From: Persicaria tinctoria
Taxonomy: Eukaryota > Streptophyta > Magnoliopsida > Caryophyllales > Polygonaceae
DNA length: 64,000 bases
Direction of reading: 5' to 3'
Assembly (NCBI GenBank): GCA_037127255.1
Contig: JBANSL010000003.1
Span: forward strand, 49,818,314-49,882,313
Below, in pieces: positions 22,899 through 33,850 of this stretch (positions within the stretch are counted from its first letter, which is position 1; each line of letters opens with the position of its first letter). The position numbers were made by a program, and so were the translations under genes. The notes under the pieces are model-generated. The model was not told the DNA's origin. It did no database searches and was given only the letters and a program-made list of their open reading frames with translations.

Positions 22899-25800
22899 TG
22901 AGGTTTTGCAATCCGAGTACAATAGGTTTAAGAGGTTTTGAAAATCGCCCAATGATTTCAAACGGTTTTGGAAAATGTTTTAAAAAGGGCAAAATGAATT
23001 TAATTGGACTTAAAACCTAAAATGAATAAAGGGGAAACAATCTCGTGGGTAAAGACTAAAGCGATAGACATCCTTTATGGATGTAGAACTCGGGGAACGG
23101 TAGGCAAAATACTAGCTTTTATTTAAAGATGGGCCTAGAAGACTCCAAGGAACGCCACGGAGGTTGGAGTGTTGAGTTAGGAGGCCGTGAGGTTTTTGCC
23201 CCTCCGGTCAGCCGTCCCTCGAAGGACGGCATAGATCGTCTCTATGCCTATGTTATATATACATATATGCAATTGGGCCCGAGGGCGATCCTCCTCGAAG
23301 AGGATCATATTAATCTTGTTGATTGCTTCCGTGTTGAGTGCTATTGTGCTTAGGATAGCGAACTAATCAGAATGCCTTAACTTGAACATGTAAATGACTG
23401 TATGTTTAAACGGGATAGCGGGATGAAACCTTGTTATTATGTAGTCAGATTTTCTGTCTTGTCGGAATAGTTCTTCCATAGTACAACCCCCTTGATAATC
23501 CCGATTCCGCCGTCCGTCCCACCAAAGCACTTGGATGTGTTAGTAAGGGTCGAGAGTGTCCGTTCCTCTTGACTTGAGTCCTATTTGTATTCCAACCATA
23601 GATGTGCATCGAGTCTCATACCTAATGTCAACATTCTCTAGGGGAAATTCGGGTCGGTCAACTAACTACCTTCGGGGATTGTGTATAATGTGAGGGTTAC
23701 TTGAGGTTGATTATCGACAGTCTTCCGAGTTAGGAGTGCCTTGTCTTATGGAGTCATCCCTCTTGAGCCTCGTAATGGTCAACCGTGTCGCCTTGCCAAA
23801 AGAGTCTAAACATGAATTCTACCATCTTCCCTCGGAAACGGTGTCAATGTCCTTGTGTCCAGCGTGTCATACTAGCGTCCCATGGGGAAACAGGGTGGTG
23901 AGCCGGTGATTGTCCTTAGAGAATTCTGTCAAGTTATAATGATAGCTTCCTTGTGATTTCATGACATGCTATATTGGTATAATTCAGCATGACTTGTCTC
24001 GTACCTTGCATGGTTGCATTTATGAGTGGATGTATGTGTCGTATGTATTAAATTCCCATGATTATTGTCTTCCCATGAATTAGGCCCATGATAGTGTGGT
24101 CAACCCTCGTTGTATCATGTATGTTTAATATATGAGATGACAGTCCTAGCATGCTGAATTAATCTAATTAGACCATGTTGATTGTGTATATGTTTAATGA
24201 ATGTTTCTAGTATCATGTAGGACTAATGTCTCCCCAATTATAGGCCCTCGTATGATCATGTGTCGTTCTTGTCATACTATGTGAATATGGATGTATATGA
24301 TGTGATAGTTATATCCTAACGTGCTTGCCTTGGCCCCATGATATTACGACCTGCTTGTGTGTATCTAATTGAGTGATAAGTCATGTATATAATTTCCTTT
24401 GATGTTGTTAAAACTAATGCAACTTATGCCACACATGTCCCATATCCGTTCGTGCATGTATGTTCTTAGTATATCAAGCATGATTAATGAATGAAATGAT
24501 AGGTTGCTAGCTTCTTCTGTGAACGTATAAAGTGGATGAGATGAACATGTTATGAATGCATAGATCGCTACTCCTTGAGATAGGTGCATGTTAGTGTGTA
24601 ATGATGTGATGATATTCTTGATTATTATGTGTCTACGTGCCACAATTATAACTTCATGGAATACCCTAAGGGCATCGTTGTAACTCTCGGGTTGGGATCT
24701 TGTCTCTTGTCTCTGGTCTCATCGTCCCTAGTCTTGGTCCTTGTCTAAACTCTTAAGGAAGTTGTGTTGTCCGTCCTTGTCTCTCCCCTATCGCCGCAAC
24801 TTCTAACCCTTATGATCATCCGATGAACGCCGATATGCAAGAAAGAACTGAGAACCAAGTGGCACTGGAGCGGCGCAACGGAAGTGTGATGGATTCATGA
24901 CCCCTAGGCCCCAGGAACAACGTCACTAATGGCAAAAAGGACAGATATACTACAAAGGATGACAGTCGTGAACAGGTTCCTCCCATCTTACACGAGGAAG
25001 ATCATTCTTAATTCAAGTCATGGATTCTTTTATACTAATCGGAATTGATGTTGTGTGACAGGCCTAGAACTGACATAATTGAATGTGTGATAACGGATGT
25101 GCTGAACTGGTAGCAATGATTGCCTGACTAACTGGGTTCTATGATAATGTGCCTTGGTGCTTGGTATACTGACTTGCTGGTGAGTAGGTTATGGGTTATA
25201 TGTGTGGTGGTGCTTCTTCTTGGGCATGAGTCGAGAGATTCTTCGGTAAGCTAGGTCGGAAAGTGATAGAGGGATTGAAGTCTCTTGGTCATGAGAAGAG
25301 CGAGAGGGTGGGCAGGATGGATGCATTAACTTAGGTAGAGCCGAGTGAGTTAGGACTCGTAGGAGGTAGTAGGTAGTGGGTTTCTCAGATGAGTTTCTAG
25401 GTAGGTCTTAGTTAGAGGGGGAAGTATAGACAAGTAGTGTGTGAGGGTATAGGTAGTTTGGATAGTTCTAGAGGTGGCTGGATAGGCTAGGAGTGGTCGA
25501 GGAGTTCTTGTAGTGGAAGTGCTATTAGACGAGTTGGTGCGCTAAGGGTAGTGTCTAGGTAGTCTAGGAGCAGAGTTTGGATAACGTAAGGATGATCGAT
25601 TAAGGAACGCCTGAGGAATCGTAGAATTTGGGACTAGATGGTGTGTGCTGTGAGTGGGAGCGATTTTGGTAAGGGATGAGGTTGAGGAATTGCCAAGGAA
25701 GAGTAGTATGAGGTTGTTTGGGAAGTTATCGATCGAGGATATTAGGTTGTTCACATCAGGGTTTTTCGTATGATGAGTATTTGGGGTTGTCTATATAGGG

Positions 25801-27791
25801 TTGGTAACGTTTGGGAAATTATGAGTGAAGGATTTCTAGATCATTGTTGGAGGATTTTGGCATAGGTAATGAATCGGGATTTTTGAGTAGAGGTTATTGT
25901 GGCTATTGAGGTATTTGAGGATGCGAGATGAGTCTTCGAGGAAAGACTGGTAGCTAGGCAAGGATGTAGTTGAGATTCCTAGTAAGACTGTGGGCTTAAG
26001 GTTGAGATATAGAGATTATGAGCAAGGATTTGGGAACTAGGGAAAGCAGAAGGTATTGAGGACGCTAGAAGCTAAGAGATTTTTGAAGGTTGGTGAAGTT
26101 GCATTGCTTAGGAAATTCGGACGAGAATGTCATAGGGATTCGGTGAAAATGATGATCGGTACATAAGGGTTTAAGTGGTAGAGATTTCAAAGTTTAAGGA
26201 AGCGTGATTTGAGGAAATTTGGGGAAACATGCGGAGTTGATGGAACTAGTCTAGGTAGAGTATGCTAGGAAGAGGATCTAGAGTGGGTCGGCTTGAGGGT
26301 CATGATGATTCGTGGTTGGGAGTACCACTACTCAGGTGTGAGAGGTGATTAATTAGTATGAGTTGGGTTCTTAGAGGTGGATAGTTAGTGAGAGTGATTA
26401 GTGGTGTGTGGAATATGATCAGGTTAGCAAGGTGATTCGAGATGTCTTTAGGAGATTGTGTTCTGACGGAGTCTTGAGAGCCTAGAAAGAGTAAGTGAGA
26501 TTGTTAAGAAGCATCTAGATCAATTGTTAGAGCAGTTTAGTTGAGGAATCAGAATTTCTCTTAGAGGGTAAAGATGGGGGTCGTAGAGGACCCCTAGAGC
26601 AAGGACGTGTTCTATATAGAGTTTTGGTAGTAGATCGAATTATTCAGCTTGTCGGAATGAGGACGTTTTGTGATTTAGGAACTCCGAGAGATAGTTTTAA
26701 ATAATCGAGTGGAAGGTAGGACTTGAGATCGGGATATCAAAGAGGATTGGCCCTTAGATGGCTTGATGACATAGGAGTTGGGATACCTAGTAGTTGGTTT
26801 GGGAATTCGGTCTTGATTGCGAATAGTTATGAGGCTAGAAAGGTTGTATGTGAGCAGGATACAATGGCGCCTAGAACTGGTAGTGGATTGAGTTGGTAGA
26901 CCTCGGTGAAGTTGATTTTAGTGCAAGGGATGGTGAGTATTGGTCGTGTCTCCTCATGATTGGTAGTGTAGGCAGATTCTCCTAAGGTAGTCATCTAGTG
27001 TATACTTTACTTGGGGCCGAATGTTGTGCGAATTCTATGCTATATACAATGTTGATTATCCGATGTGTTGCCGTTGACAATAGGGAACTGTTAGTACTAA
27101 CATAGTTATCCCTGAACTCGATGGAATGATACTGTACTGAAGCGGTTGTTTGCCTCTAATGCGGATGACACTTGGTAGATACGATGGAATGATATAACGT
27201 GCTTATATGAATGATATGGTGTGTAACTTCCGTGAGATGATGTGATAAATTCTACCATATATGATACGATGCTAGATATGCTATGCTATGTTGCTATTCT
27301 TGAGGTGATTATGTTATGCTATTAGACGTGAGGTGCTATTATTATTTGATATATATACATGATGCTTGATGATGGAAATGATAGAAATTGAACTGTTGAA
27401 CCTTGATTATGTCTTAGAACTTAGGAAGAGAATATGAGATTAGCCTTTAGAAGAGGATGGTAGGATGAATGGAGAGGTTAGGAATGCTTTTGACTAATGC
27501 CGAACTTGAAGTTTTGAACCGTGTTTTAAAGAGAACGTTGTGATGTTTTGAGTTATAATATGACCGAGGCGTCGGAGTAAGGATGTGGTAGGGGCCCATA
27601 TCACATTCTTGCTACGGTCTATTGGGGATATTATGATCACGGCAACGGTACTGTGAGGATATCATAGGGGCACTTATGAGATACTTACGGGATCAATGAC
27701 ATGATCCTTGGACTCAACAATTTCAAACTGCATCCCCTAATTTAAAATATTTTTAGTCTAGGGGACGAGACTTGTTTTTAGAGGTGGATGA
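22899..27791 (+). other. Non-coding internal region of LARD-like element
   Basis: No protein-coding frame of note on either strand. From about 25,200 to 26,950 the plus strand is strongly G-rich and C-poor, with very many TAG, AGG and TGA words. The last bases before the 3' LTR (GAGGTGGATGA) are the likely polypurine primer for plus-strand synthesis. Confidence 0.7.
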
Positions 27792-29449
27792 TGTAAAGGC
27801 TCGGATTTTCAAATCCTAATTTTTCGGAAAAAGGAAATTAAAAATTAATTTAAATCGAATTAAAATCTCGTTTAGCTGTTCCGACCGTAATATAAAATTT
27901 GACGAACAATTTATGTCCTTTTACCTCAAAAATTGAAAATAATTATCAGATGACGATATCCTTGTCGATTAAAAAAAAATCTAATTAATTGACAGAGCGA
28001 AAGTTGGAAAAAACTAACATATAAAAACTAATTGCGGTATTCGAAATTCACGTATTCAAAATTTATTTACGGGTATTAATTACCCAATTCAACGCTCAAC
28101 ATCTCACCCTTTCCCATCATTCACCATACTCCTTCAAATCACTTCGATTGGAACCATCCCTCACCCTTTACTGGCATCTTCTTCACCTGCTCTCCATCAC
28201 CATCATCGCCACCTCCATCCTCATTCATCTTCACCATCGGCGCCACCTTCCTCATCCCTCATCACCGTCGCCAGCAGCTCCACCAGTAGCCCCTGTACGA
28301 GCAGCAACCAGAGCCCCCACCTTCCTCCTCCTTGTTGAAGGGACTGACGCCACCACCACTCCAACGCATCATCGCCATCACCTCCTACTCATCTCCATCG
28401 GTGATCCATCACCTTCACTCCTTCGTCGTCGTCACCAACACCACCTCCTCCGACGTCCACAGCCACCCTGACGCCGCCCAGAAGCCACCGAAGCCGTCGA
28501 TGAGCCACCAAACATCCTCCTTGCTCTGTTTCGCGAAGCCTCATTCCGGTAAGCCGTTCTTCTTCGTTTCCGATCGAAATCGCCTTCGGTCTTCACCAAC
28601 ACACTCACCCATATCCGGTACAGGTCCGACGAGCCATCGCGAGCTACCGACGAAGCCCAGAACTCCGATCGAGAGCTCCAAAGTCGCGAAAAATCCATCT
28701 CGGTGAGCTCCGAAATTATACTCGTTTTGATTCGTAGTTTTAGTCTTTTTCGATGTTTAGATTAGTCGCGAGTGAGCGTGAGGTGAGTGCGGGACAATCG
28801 GGTGTGCTCGAGAGCTCCGGCGAGCTCGAGAGCGAGTCCGAGAGTGCGAAGCAAGCTCGAGAGCGGGTCCGGGAGTGCGAGGCGAGCGTGAGTTCCAGCG
28901 GGGCAGACGGGTGCGAGGTGCGGTCAGGGAGGTGAGTCTGAGTGAAGCCAAGCTAGCCGGGAGGAGCTCAGAAGCTCGGGCACTCGACGACGATCACCAT
29001 GGCGAGCCGGCGGGAGCTTCTCCATTTGAACGCGGGGAAGAAGAAGGTGTGGGGCTTGTCCAGTCAGCACCATGGGCCCCACCTCCTTATTTTGTTATTT
29101 GTTGAACCGGTTGGGATTTAAGCGGGTTCGGTTCGGTTCGGGTTATCCGTTTATTATTTAAGTAATTAATGGGAATTAAAATATATTATAATAGTAATTG
29201 AGGATTTAAAAGATAAATTATTATATTTTGGGAGAATTATAAGGGTTGATTTATTAAATAAAAATGGACGGGATTTTAGGGGATTTGGAAATAATTTATA
29301 AAGGTGTTTAATAAATGGTATTTAAAATCCCACTTTAAACTGCACATTTTCGATTTCAAAGCTTCAACCTGTACTCGGGGCGCAAGATCCTAACGAGGGG
29401 TTTCATCCCTCGAAACGTAACTCGGGAATCATAATCCCGGGCCGTTACA
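27792..29449 (+). repeat. 3' LTR, 1,658 bp, internally deleted
   Basis: Aligns to the 5' LTR at both ends but lacks 1,475 bp matching 21,287-22,761. The join falls in AAAT, present at both edges of the missing segment in the 5' LTR, so a microhomology-mediated deletion is likely. Confidence 0.93.
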
Positions 29450-29454
29450 AGATG

Positions 29455-30008
29455 TTAATTGGATGACCGATGACCCAAAGTTCTGAAATCTTGAAAACGC
29501 TAATAAATTTTTTAAATTGGGAATCTTCATCACATAGCGCATTCTGCATTTCATTATGATTTTGTTGTTATATCCAGATTAGTTTGATCACTTTCTGATC
29601 ACTTTTTTTTACTGATATCATAGGTGAATAACAAGGACAATAGCAACGGAGCCAACAAGATGAGCCATCCAACTCCGGTATTAGATTTCACCACTATGGA
29701 ATTATTGGATGTTTTTGGAACCAAGGAGGGGATGACACAAGTCCATAGATACTTCAAGGAATCAACTGAGTCTAGCTCAAGTTTGGGCCCTTGTAAAGAG
29801 CGAGAATCAATACCAGCTCACAACTTCAAGGCTTGGTTATTACTTATTAGTCCCCATATATATAGATATGGCCTTCATCAACATTGATCTTACTTTGTCA
29901 CATATGTATAGATTTGCTATGCAGATAGAGCCTAATGGGTGCAAGTGTTTTTACACTGAAGTTCTCAATGAACTCCATATGTGTGCCCGGAAACAATTAC
30001 TACACAGC
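29455..30008 (+). other. Helitron right arm with exon-like piece
   Basis: After an ATCATAG acceptor-like site the frame from 29,624 reads MNNKDNSNGANKMSHPTP then VLDFTTMELLDVFGTKEGM and stays open to about 29,887. It looks like real coding sequence (no low complexity, coherent composition) but I do not recognise the protein. It may be another captured exon. The remainder leads into the terminal hairpin. Confidence 0.4.
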
Positions 30009-30037
30009 GCCGTGCAACGCACGGCCTCTACACCTAG
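30009..30037 (+). other. Helitron 3' terminus: hairpin and CTAG
   Basis: Stem GCCGTGC (30,009-30,015), loop AAC, stem GCACGGC (30,019-30,025), then CTCTACACCTAG. The next base is T. This is the canonical Helitron termination signal. Confidence 0.85.
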
Positions 30038-30057
30038 TATATATACATATATATACA

Positions 30058-30127
<70 letters not shown>

Positions 30128-30240
30128 TATGTATATATACATATATGTATATATATGTATATACATATATATACATATATATGTATATATACATATATGT
30201 ATATATATGTATATACATATATATATATATATATACATAT
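30038..30240 (+). repeat. TA/ACAT-type microsatellite, right half
   Basis: Same repeat type as 1992-2382, with a pure TA run at about 30,067-30,112. Poly-YI frames are artefacts. Confidence 0.9.
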
Positions 30241-30620
30241 AGGAGATATCTAATGAGAAGTGACATTTGGGCGAGAAGATGAGAAGTAAGCCTTATACTT
30301 GTAGATTAAAAAAAAAATATTTATATGGATATAGGGGACATATCTAATGATAAATATATCAATGTTTTTTTTAAATTATTTTTTTAGATGATGAATGAAA
30401 AAACTAATTTAAATTAGCATAAAACCCCTAAATGAACCTTAAATCACCTTCTAGATAAATAGCGTAAAAAGTAATTTTTTTAAAAAAACATTGATATATT
30501 TCTTATTAGATATGTCTCCTATATCCATATAAAAAAATCATTTAAATCTAAGGGGTATAACTATAAGGCTTACTTTTCATCTTCTCACCGAAATGTCACT
30601 TCTCATTAGATATCTCCCCT
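30241..30620. mobile_element. Foldback MITE, about 380 bp
   Basis: Terminal inverted repeats of about 55 bp: left begins AGGAGATATCTAATGAGAAG, right ends CTTCTCATTAGATATCTCCCC. A second inverted repeat lies inside (TATGGATATAGGGGACATAT and its complement near 30,510-30,535), so nearly the whole element is a palindrome. It lies within the microsatellite, which continues at 30,620-30,633. Superfamily not determined; a TA target is possible. Confidence 0.8.
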
Positions 30621-30633
30621 ATACATATATATA

Positions 30634-31503
30634 CTAGTGTATGCCCCGTCCCGTGCACGGGAATATTTTAACACAATATTATAAAATTACATTAATTATC
30701 TATAAAAAAATCATATTATAAATATGAAAATAAATAAATAAATATGAATTACATTATGATATTTAAACTAATAACTGAAAATATAAGATTAAAATTAATC
30801 TAGATCTAAATAACTCATTCTCTTAAAAAATAGTATATTTATAAATAAAATAACTATGAAATAATTAATTCTTTCCACAAAAAATAATCGATAACACCTA
30901 TCAAATAATTACTACTATGTATCTATTAATATTTTTGGTAATTATGATCATTGTTCTAAAAAACCCTTCAAGTCCCGCTTAAACTCCCGCCTAAACCCCT
31001 TACCTCATCCCTCCACCAAGGCCTTCAAGATCACCAAGACCCGCCTAGACCCCAAAGACCCGCAATAAAATTCGTCTATATGGAAATTGGGTGAACCTAA
31101 TGTCTTTTTTGGGTCCCGTCCATATGGTGTAATTTATATATAAATCGTCCATTGGATAGATTATTTATAATCCAGATGGAGATACACTTATATGGCAATT
31201 TGTATATCGGTATATGCCAAATTTATTACTATTATTGCCTTTAATTATATTGAAATAGTTATTTCCTTATATAATATATACTCTTTTATAAGATATTCCA
31301 TCTATTTAATTATATTAGTTAATGGTAAAATAAAATAATTATTTTTAATTATATAGATTAGAAGTGTCTTATTTTTTTTATTATATTTCCTTTTTGACGG
31401 GAGAAGGTTTTGCGAGATGCACTCACGTGTCGCCACGTAAGCAGATTCATTCACAAGCCGCCACACAGGCAACAATGCATCGATTTTAGTATATGTATAT
31501 AGA
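30634..31503 (-). mobile_element. Second, short non-autonomous Helitron
   Basis: Read on the minus strand, it starts with TCTATATACATATACTAAAA (5' end at 31,503, preceded by A) and ends with the palindromic hairpin CCCGTGCACGGG, a short spacer, and CTAG at 30,634, followed by T. Inside: AT-rich DNA and a C-rich patch (about 30,960-31,075, repeated CCCGCCTA words). No coding frame. Inserted in the same TA-rich repeat as the large Helitron. Confidence 0.7.
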
Positions 31504-33313
31504 TGGGGTGGATCAATTGTGCACACCTCTTAGTGTGTAATTTGTGCACAATTGTGGACCCTTGGATTGATTGTGATGGATGGAGAAGAGTTTCTTTTTA
31601 TTAAATAAATTATAGGTGACATCCGCAACATTAAAACGAAACTCTCATACGTGGGCGCGCATGTACAGAGGGAGAGGGAGGTATTCGGTGACTAGTGGGG
31701 CCCGCTCCAAAATAAAAAGAAAAAAAGAAAGTGGTGCTGATTCAATATCTTTTCGTTTCGAATCCCATGCCTTCGGGATTTTTTTTATTTATCTTTTAAT
31801 TACGTAGTTTATCTATATTTTATTTATTTATAAAGATTTAGATTTAGATAAAAATAAAACATTAAATTTACTAACAATATCGGTTGTGATGCAATCAAAG
31901 ATATGTATAAAGATTATTCACGATAATTATTCAAAGATTTTTTTTTATCGCAACACATCAACTATGAAATGTTTCGGTGAAACGTGAGACATTATTCGGT
32001 GAAATATGCTATATTATTCATTAAAATCGTAAGTATTGTTTAGGGATTTGAGGTTTCTTCTCTTTTTTATAAAGTTTTAGATTGAGATAAACACAAAATA
32101 TTATTTTGATTCAAAAAATCGGTTGTGATGTACTAAAAGATATGGTTAGGTGGTCAATTATTTAGTGGAATTCTTATTTTTACGAGGTACACAGAAGCGA
32201 TTAATAACTGTATAACCATGAATAAGTAATTTTTTAGGATTATACGGTTGAATCAATCGATTTATCGCGCACATTGAACAATAATTTAGAGATTATTCAG
32301 TGAAATTCTTATTTTTACGAGGTACACAGAAGCGATGAATAGTTGCATAACTGTTGTGAATAAGTAAATTATTAGAATCATTCGGTTGAATCGGTCAATT
32401 TAATGCGCACATTGAAAGATAATTGGGAAATTATTCAGTGGAATACTTTTTTACGAGGTACACAAAAGCGATGAATAATTGTATAACCATTGTGAATAAG
32501 TAAAATTTTTGAATTATTAGGGTGAATCGGTCGATTTAACGCGTACATCGAACGATAATTGGTGGATTATTTAGTGAAATTCTTATTTTTACGAGGTATG
32601 AAAAAAAATCAAATCAAAAGAACCCCAATCCAGCCCCAAATAATCATCCAAATAAACTCTCATACTGTCCACAATCAAATAAGATGAATTACAAGTTCTT
32701 GTAAAAAAAAACCCCAAATAATAACCCAAATAAACTCTCAAGTAGTTGAATAATATAGGCTAAATGCATTAATAATCAGTTTTCTCTGCAAAAAATCTAA
32801 ATCGAGCCTAAATATGTAGAAAGATTTATGCTTATCTATTAATGGAGTCCCTTTCTTCAACCTTTGAGCAACCGATGTTAGATGACTCCAATCGGACCCC
32901 CGACCACCGCCCTGCATCCACGCGAACTCAGAATCGGACCACCGGCAACCGCCTTGCCTCCACTGATTCTTGCCCGTGTGCAACCCATTCAAAGCCGCTA
33001 CTCTTATCTTTGAATCGCCTCCTAAAACGCCAAGCCGAATGTCCTCGCCGGTGAAGCTTCGAAGATTGTGAGAGAGGTCCCACCGCACCGATTGTACTGT
33101 ACACGGAAGGAAGAAGAGAAAGTGGTCTTCTTTTAACTACCCAGGACTCACGCGCTCACTCTCTCCATTTGGGTGGACGTTTGCACAATTCAATTTTTCT
33201 TTTTTTAAATTACACGTACACGTGGTCCTTTATTAGCCATCCATTTCTATGAGATCAAGGGCTCATAATTGTGCACAAGGTATATCCTAAGAGGTGTGCA
33301 CAAGGGAACCACC
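31504..33313. mobile_element. TIR DNA transposon, non-autonomous, about 1.8 kb
   Basis: Imperfect terminal inverted repeats of about 60 bp sharing GTGCACACCTCTTAG and TTGTGCACAATT, on the left at 31,518-31,552 and inverted on the right at 33,265-33,305. It holds a 136-bp minisatellite and no transposase. The minus-strand frame 32,738-33,088 has no recognisable domain. Exact ends and target duplication could not be fixed because both flanks are TA-rich. Confidence 0.6.
32157..32605 (+). repeat. About 136-bp minisatellite, just over 3 units
   Basis: Units share TTTTTACGAGGTACACA, AAGCGATGAATA and GGTTGAATCGGTC. The word TACGAG recurs at 32,181, 32,316, 32,452 and 32,590. Confidence 0.85.
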
Positions 33314-33328
33314 CTCTATATATATATA

Positions 33329-33706
33329 GGGGTGCGCTCCGGTGAAAACCAAAGTTGCGGTAAAAACCTGTGAGGACCGGCTTTTTAGCCTGGTTCACTT
33401 GCTTTATAGCCCGATTATGAATATAATCGATCTATAAAGTCACAAATTTTAGCCCGGTTCTGAATAAAACCGAGCTATAAAGCCATTATGTAATTTTAAA
33501 ACATGTGTTTTTTACCACGATTTTTAGGCTTAACCGAACTATAAAGTCATGTGATATTTTTAAACTTGATATTTTAGCACGGTTTTTAGGTTGAACCGAG
33601 TTGTAAAATCGCCGTGTGATTGAAGTTTTTACCACAGGTTTCAAATAACTCAAACTATAAACTAGTCCTCACGGTTTTTACCACAATTTGAAGTTTTCAC
33701 TGGAGT
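33329..33706. mobile_element. MITE with GTGCGCTCCGGTGAAAACC-type ends
   Basis: The left end GGGGTGCGCTCCGGTGAAAA is mirrored at the right (TTTTCACTGGAGTC, with GGTAAAAACC blocks inside both arms). The interior holds about three diverged direct repeats around ACCGAGCTATAAAG. A matching terminus reappears in direct orientation at 33,717. Confidence 0.65.
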
Positions 33707-33716
33707 CATATATTTA

Positions 33717-33850
33717 GGGGTGCGCTCCGGTAAAAACCAAAATTAGAGTTAAAACCGTGAAGACCAATTTGATTGGTCCGTAGGTGTCACGTTCCCCGCC
33801 TCCTTTTCAAAGCACGTCAAGAAATTCTACTGGAGTTGGCAGCGCGCTTA
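33717..33850 (+). other. Isolated transposon terminus
   Basis: GGGGTGCGCTCCGGTAAAAA repeats the terminus of the preceding MITE, but no partner end is visible nearby. It may be the left end of the large Mutator-like region that follows. Confidence 0.35.

Larger units (their letters stand above)
19750..29449 (+). mobile_element. Non-autonomous LTR retrotransposon (LARD-like), complete
   Basis: Bounded by the 5-bp target duplication AGATG (19,745-19,749 and 29,450-29,454). LTRs start TGTAAAGG and end CCGTTACA. Primer site complementary to initiator tRNA-Met follows the 5' LTR. The 4.9-kb internal region has no gag or pol frame (longest about 90 codons), which defines a large retrotransposon derivative that must be mobilised in trans. 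By eye the two LTRs differ at about two dozen sites over 1.66 kb, so insertion is fairly recent. LTR ends and the tRNA-Met site suggest a Ty3/Gypsy (Tekay-like) partner; this is inference. Confidence 0.92.
2383..30037 (+). mobile_element. Large gene-capturing non-autonomous Helitron
   Basis: The left terminus TCTATACTACTATAAAT at 2383 is a classic Helitron 5' end, preceded by A. The right end has a 7-bp stem hairpin (30,009-30,025), 12 nt ending in CTAG (30,034-30,037), and is followed by T. There is no target duplication, and the same TA/ACAT microsatellite flanks both ends, as expected for insertion between A and T in AT-rich DNA. Contents in order: tandem 8.4-kb blocks with intron-containing pieces of at least two host genes, a unique stretch, a nested LTR element, and a final exon-like piece. 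No Rep/helicase (RepHel) frame is present, so it would need transposase from elsewhere. Total 27,655 bp; about 9.5 kb after removing the nested LTR element and one tandem copy. Alternative: two unrelated Helitron ends bounding a composite. The shared flank argues against this. Confidence 0.8.

Noticed and set aside
32738..33088. 116-codon minus-strand frame in the TIR element
   Set aside because: No domain and located in a non-autonomous transposon; likely chance.
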